Translations under genes and position numbers: made by a program
Source of the DNA: Thermotalea metallivorans
Lineage (GTDB): Bacteria > Bacillota > Clostridia > Peptostreptococcales > Thermotaleaceae
Assembly: GCF_001562415.1 (NCBI RefSeq)
Contig: NZ_LOEE01000035.1
Span: 1-64,000 of the forward strand
Reading direction: 5' to 3'
Length of the DNA stretch: 64,000 nucleotides
Notes under the pieces: model-generated
What the model saw: only the letters and a program-made list of their open reading frames with translations
Told to the model about the DNA's origin: nothing
The model's database searches: none
Shown: positions 60,469-64,000 of the stretch, piece after piece
Position numbering within the stretch: the stretch's first letter is position 1
Layout: the number at the start of each line of letters is the position of its first letter

Positions 60469-63400
60469 CTAATCCGCATATTTTTTGAAGTTTTCCGCTT
60501 GTTCTAATACTTGCTCAAATACTTCTTCATCCCATTCAGGAGGATAACCGTTTTCGTATAAAAGAATAGTCAGGTCCATATTTAGTTGATTTTTTATATC
60601 GTCCCGAGTAGACCAGTCTGCATATTGAGCCTTATCATCGACAAGCTCTTTTATTTTCTTAGCAAGAATAAGGCATTTTTCATCTTCATACTTAAACTGA
60701 TGCTCATCTCGCACTTTAACCAGGATATCAAAGAAAGCCTTTTCTTCAAAGGTAATTCCAAGTTTTTCAAAAGAAGTCTTATCATTTTGTAGATCTTGAA
60801 GAATTTTAATGAGTTCATCAGATAATCCGTTAATAAACTCTTCAACAACCTCACTAGTAAACACTAGTTTATCTCTATTGTTATACTTTTCTACTACTTT
60901 TTTCAATCTTTCATCAAATGCTATAGCCTTAATCTTATTTGTCTTTCCATAACTTGCTATAGCTTTTCTTAAAAGTTTAAGTAATGCGTTAAACTTAGAA
61001 ATTGGTAGATTGATATCATCTAACTGTTTTTGAAATTCTTCGCTGAACACATCTATTGATTTATCTGCGTTAATAATATTTTCGACACCTGTGCAGGTAA
61101 TAGCATCTTGTACCATTTTTTCAACCACACGATTCATAGTTTCTGCATCAGGAGTATTACCCTTTGTTTGTTTATATATTATTGACCGGATAGCAAGATA
61201 AAATTGTGCCTTAGTTATTTCTTCATCGGTTAACTCACCCGAAGGAAAGCATATTTCATAGGCTGCCTTTAGTTTTCGTGATAAATCCATAAAACGTGTC
61301 TCAAGCTCTTTACTTAACTGCACAAACTCTGAAGCTTCATTTAAGCAAATTAGTCTTTCAAGTGGGGTGCCATGGTAGAATTTATCAACTTTAAATCCGT
61401 GTAAAATACTATCAATTAGGGATAAATGATTTCTGAAAACGGAAAGTGATATTTTTATTTCATCGATTGGACTTTCCTGGGGCCCGCCATATATTTTTAT
61501 AGCTTTAAGCATATCTTCTTTAATACCTATATAATCAACTACCAAGCCTTTATCTTTTCCTTCAAATACACGATTAACACGAGAAATTGTTTGAATTAAA
61601 GTATGTTTTTGGATGGGTTTATCAATATACATCACAGAAAGTGATGGAACATCAAAACCGGTGATCCACATATCAACAACGATGGCAATTTTAAAGTTAG
61701 AATCATTATTTTTAAACTGTTTGTCCAGCTTTGCTCTATATTCTTTGCTACCACAGAGATCAAATAGTTCCTTTTCATCATTATCACCTTGTGTAGCAAC
61801 AAGTTTAATCTTTTCAAGAGGAATCAGTTTATCAAGCTGTTCTTCAGATAAAAGCGATTCATCTTCTGCTTTTTTAGGAATATTCCAGTCAGGACGCAGG
61901 GCAATAATCTCTTTATATAGGCTGAATGCAAGCTTTCTATCAGCACAAACAATCATTGCTTTTTGAACTATGGCAGGCTTCTCATTACACAAAGCCTCAT
62001 AATGATTAACTATATCTGCTGCTAATCTCTTTAAACGATCCGGGTGACCAAGAAGTTGACGCATTTTGCTCATAGCTCGTTTGCTTTCTTCAACTTGCTC
62101 AGGATTAGCACCATTATTAGTACATTTATCGTAATAGGCTTGAATTTCTTTTGCTTGCTCTTCAGATAAAATTACCCTTGCAAGGCGGGGCTCATAAGCG
62201 ATGCGTACCGTAATACCGTCATCGCTAGATTCTTTCATTGTATAGCTATCGACCACATCACCAAATACTGCTAAAGTCTCATCTATCGGAGTTCCAGTAA
62301 AACCGCAATAGGTTGCATTGGGGAAAGAATCCCGCAAATATTTGGCAAAACCAAACGTTGTCGTAATGCCTTTTTCGGTGATTTTTAACTTTGAGCCAGT
62401 GTTAGTCTGTGTTCTATGTGCTTCATCAGAAATACAAATTATGTTATTTCGATCAGAGATAAGCCCTGTTGATTCACAGAATTTTTGAATAGTTGTTATA
62501 TATACACCACCGCTGACAGCACTACCCAAAGCCTCTTTTAAATCTTTTCGGCTTTCAATGCTACGCACATTTTTTTCATGCAAATAACGTTTTGATGCTT
62601 CGAATAATTCTGAAGTTTGAGTGTCTAGATCTTCACGGTCAGTAATTATAATGACAGTGGGATTATTAAAAATTTCGCGCTCCCTTAATACCAATAATCT
62701 TGAAAGAAACAACATTGTGTATGTTTTCCCACAACCTGTAGCGCCAAAGTATGTTCCACCTTTGCCGTCACCATGTGGTCGAAGGTGTTTTTTTATACTT
62801 TCAAATATCTTATTTGCTGCAAAGAACTGTGGGTAACGGGTTATAATTGCAATATCTTTCTTGCTTTCATCTGGATAATATACAAAATCTCGTAGTATGG
62901 CTGTAATTCTTTCAATAGCAAAGGCACCTTTAATCATTGTGAACAATGAACTAATACCATTTGAAACTTTTTCATTATCATTTGCTTTGTTCCAAGCATA
63001 ATAGTACTCATATGGTGTAAAAATGCTCCCAAGTTTATTGTTTGCGCCATCTGATATAACTGATAAAAAGCAATATTTCATGAGCTTAGGGATATCTCGA
63101 GAATATCTTTTGTGTATTTGCTCCCAGGCATCATAGATAGTTGTATCTTCTTTTATTGCAGACTTAAACTCAAAAATTGCAACAGGTATACCGTTAATAA
63201 ATAATAATAAATCGGGACGACGTAGACGGCTGCCTTGAATGGAAAGCTGATTTACAACTTTGTAGCTGTTATTGGAGGTATTTTCAAAGTCAATGTAATT
63301 CACATGAAGAGCTAATTTGGTAGGATCGTCACGTTGAAAATCGAAACCTTCATTAATAAGCCAAAAAGCCTCTCTATTTCCTTGATACAAAGGCTCAGAG

Positions 63401-63633
63401 GGAATCAGTTTAATTCGACTTATAATCTTTCCAATCTCACTTTCAGTTAAAAATTCATTTGCGTATTTTTTTTTAAGATATGCTCTTAAGTCATCCTCAA
63501 TTAGCACATCTTCTAACCGTCTGTGTAAGGTATCGCCACAAACATAGGAATAACCTTGTTCAACTAAGAGTTCTATAATGGCTTTTTCTAGTTGTTCTTC
63601 GGTGAATTGTCCGTTTAAAAAGCTTAAATTCAT
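60469..63633 (-). CDS. hsdR: Type I restriction enzyme HsdR
   Basis: A 1054-residue restriction/translocation subunit. The N-terminal nuclease has Asp141 (RRPDLLLF) and EFK at 155-157 (VAIFEFKSAI). The SF2 motor has GATGCGKT at 297-304, SDEAHRTQ, GFTGTPID and VDMWITGFDVPSLS with QTISRVNRVF. Length is normal and no break is seen. GGAGGTAGTG precedes the ATG. With HsdS upstream (and presumably HsdM beyond the window) it cleaves unmodified DNA at a distance. Confidence 0.95.
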   Translation of the reverse strand: MNLSFLNGQFTEEQLEKAIIELLVEQGYSYVCGDTLHRRLEDVLIEDDLRAYLKKKYANEFLTESEIGKIISRIKLIPSEPLYQGNREAFWLINEGFDFQRDDPTKLALHVNYIDFENTSNNSYKVVNQLSIQGSRLRRPDLLLFINGIPVAIFEFKSAIKEDTTIYDAWEQIHKRYSRDIPKLMKYCFLSVISDGANNKLGSIFTPYEYYYAWNKANDNEKVSNGISSLFTMIKGAFAIERITAILRDFVYYPDESKKDIAIITRYPQFFAANKIFESIKKHLRPHGDGKGGTYFGATGCGKTYTMLFLSRLLVLREREIFNNPTVIIITDREDLDTQTSELFEASKRYLHEKNVRSIESRKDLKEALGSAVSGGVYITTIQKFCESTGLISDRNNIICISDEAHRTQTNTGSKLKITEKGITTTFGFAKYLRDSFPNATYCGFTGTPIDETLAVFGDVVDSYTMKESSDDGITVRIAYEPRLARVILSEEQAKEIQAYYDKCTNNGANPEQVEESKRAMSKMRQLLGHPDRLKRLAADIVNHYEALCNEKPAIVQKAMIVCADRKLAFSLYKEIIALRPDWNIPKKAEDESLLSEEQLDKLIPLEKIKLVATQGDNDEKELFDLCGSKEYRAKLDKQFKNNDSNFKIAIVVDMWITGFDVPSLSVMYIDKPIQKHTLIQTISRVNRVFEGKDKGLVVDYIGIKEDMLKAIKIYGGPQESPIDEIKISLSVFRNHLSLIDSILHGFKVDKFYHGTPLERLICLNEASEFVQLSKELETRFMDLSRKLKAAYEICFPSGELTDEEITKAQFYLAIRSIIYKQTKGNTPDAETMNRVVEKMVQDAITCTGVENIINADKSIDVFSEEFQKQLDDINLPISKFNALLKLLRKAIASYGKTNKIKAIAFDERLKKVVEKYNNRDKLVFTSEVVEEFINGLSDELIKILQDLQNDKTSFEKLGITFEEKAFFDILVKVRDEHQFKYEDEKCLILAKKIKELVDDKAQYADWSTRDDIKNQLNMDLTILLYENGYPPEWDEEVFEQVLEQAENFKKYAD

Positions 63634-63653
63634 ATCTTCACTACCTCCATTCT

Positions 63654-64000
63654 TTATATTTTTTCAGCTTCCTCCAATGAGCCTTTTATCAGTATAGGGT
63701 ATATATTTTTCATCAGTAATTTGATCTTTTCATTAATCTCTTTTCGTTTAATGTATGCATTATATATGTTTACAATTGATTGCTGTATCTTAATATCAGG
63801 GATAGGAATTTTAACTTCTTTAAAATCATCCCACGCAAAAGTTTCCCTAGCTGAACCCCACGAATTATACCGTGCATATCGGTCAAATTCAGAGCGATTA
63901 AAAAACAATTTTAGATAGCTTGGCAGTAGTTCGTCCTTATTTATAACTTCAAAAACAACATAACTAGATGAAACAATATAAGTATCAGGAGATCCATTAT
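63654..64000 (-). CDS. hsdS: Type I restriction specificity subunit HsdS, C-terminal part (runs off window)
   Basis: The minus-strand frame is open from the window edge to 63654 and includes EVINKDELLPSYLKLFFNRS, EFDRYARYNSWGSARETF and DDFKEVKIPIPDIKIQQSIV, the conserved end of a target-recognition domain, then a C-terminal helix. The N-terminal recognition domain lies outside. It determines the DNA sequence recognised by the HsdR complex and sits 20 bases upstream of hsdR. Confidence 0.9.
   Translation of the reverse strand, partial: NGSPDTYIVSSSYVVFEVINKDELLPSYLKLFFNRSEFDRYARYNSWGSARETFAWDDFKEVKIPIPDIKIQQSIVNIYNAYIKRKEINEKIKLLMKNIYPILIKGSLEEAEKI

Noticed and set aside
1-64000. CRISPR arrays, tRNA or rRNA genes
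   Set aside because: No regularly spaced repeats of 24-37 bases, and no cloverleaf or rRNA sequence was noticed on either strand by reading.

Overview
The window looks like a chromosomal segment of a low-GC Firmicute, most likely class Clostridia. Two housekeeping rRNA methyltransferases (an RsmF-like m5C enzyme and RlmCD/RumA) are followed by a large block of mobile DNA. Shine-Dalgarno sites are strong AGGAGG types, promoters are sigma-A-like, and the phage proteins are of Clostridia siphovirus type. Genus and species cannot be read from the sequence.

Layout. 1-125 is the 3' end of a group II intron. 250-3428 is the chromosomal anchor, rsmF-like then rlmCD. From the 3' end of rlmCD to about 59.3 kb lies one integrated element, essentially a complete HK97-type siphovirus prophage with cargo at both ends. 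Left cargo (3.6-11.8 kb, minus strand) is an XRE regulator, an ABC-three-component (ABC-3C) set with a degenerate HNH-like protein, and a type III Mod/Res pair. Next come replication and early genes (12.0-22.8 kb: sigma-like regulators, a broken SNF2 helicase, family A DNA polymerase, antirepressor, NrS-1-like primase-helicase, VRR-NUC), then HNH, a cos-like region and TerS (23.3-24.3 kb). Two ParB-methyltransferase fusions and an amidoligase/gamma-glutamylcyclotransferase cassette bounded by terminators follow (24.5-30.2 kb). Then TerL, portal, protease, capsid, connectors and tail (30.2-47.9 kb), interrupted by a PIN/AbrB toxin-antitoxin pair and a small moron, then holin and LysM amidase (48-49.4 kb). 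The right end has a triplet of serine-recombinase genes plus the frameshifted tail of a fourth (49.7-53.6 kb) and an AT-rich DUF1413 - two-component - ABC exporter block (53.7-59.2 kb).

At 59.2-59.5 kb the 3' end of an rlmCD gene reappears, followed by the same long hairpin and flanking DNA seen just after the intact rlmCD at 3.4-3.64 kb. A second defence module (GIY-YIG/DUF4357, HsdR, HsdS, minus strand) begins right there and runs off the window. The simplest reading is that rlmCD is a serine-recombinase integration hot spot holding at least two related elements in tandem, each with a restriction-modification cargo at its rlmCD-proximal end.

How it fits together. The recombinase triplet probably integrates at rlmCD. 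Packaging, head, tail and lysis genes form a late block downstream of two matching promoter-like elements at 22.80 and 23.16 kb, just after a sigma-like regulator gene. The tail chaperone carries a classic A_AAA_AAC -1 frameshift site. Lysogeny would give the host two restriction systems, an ABC-3C module, a toxin-antitoxin pair and a regulated exporter. The most unusual content is the pair of amidoligase-fold proteins, one with all key residues and one full-length but with every key residue replaced, next to a gamma-glutamylcyclotransferase; and the ABC-3C/type III operon whose HNH-like protein lacks its catalytic histidine.
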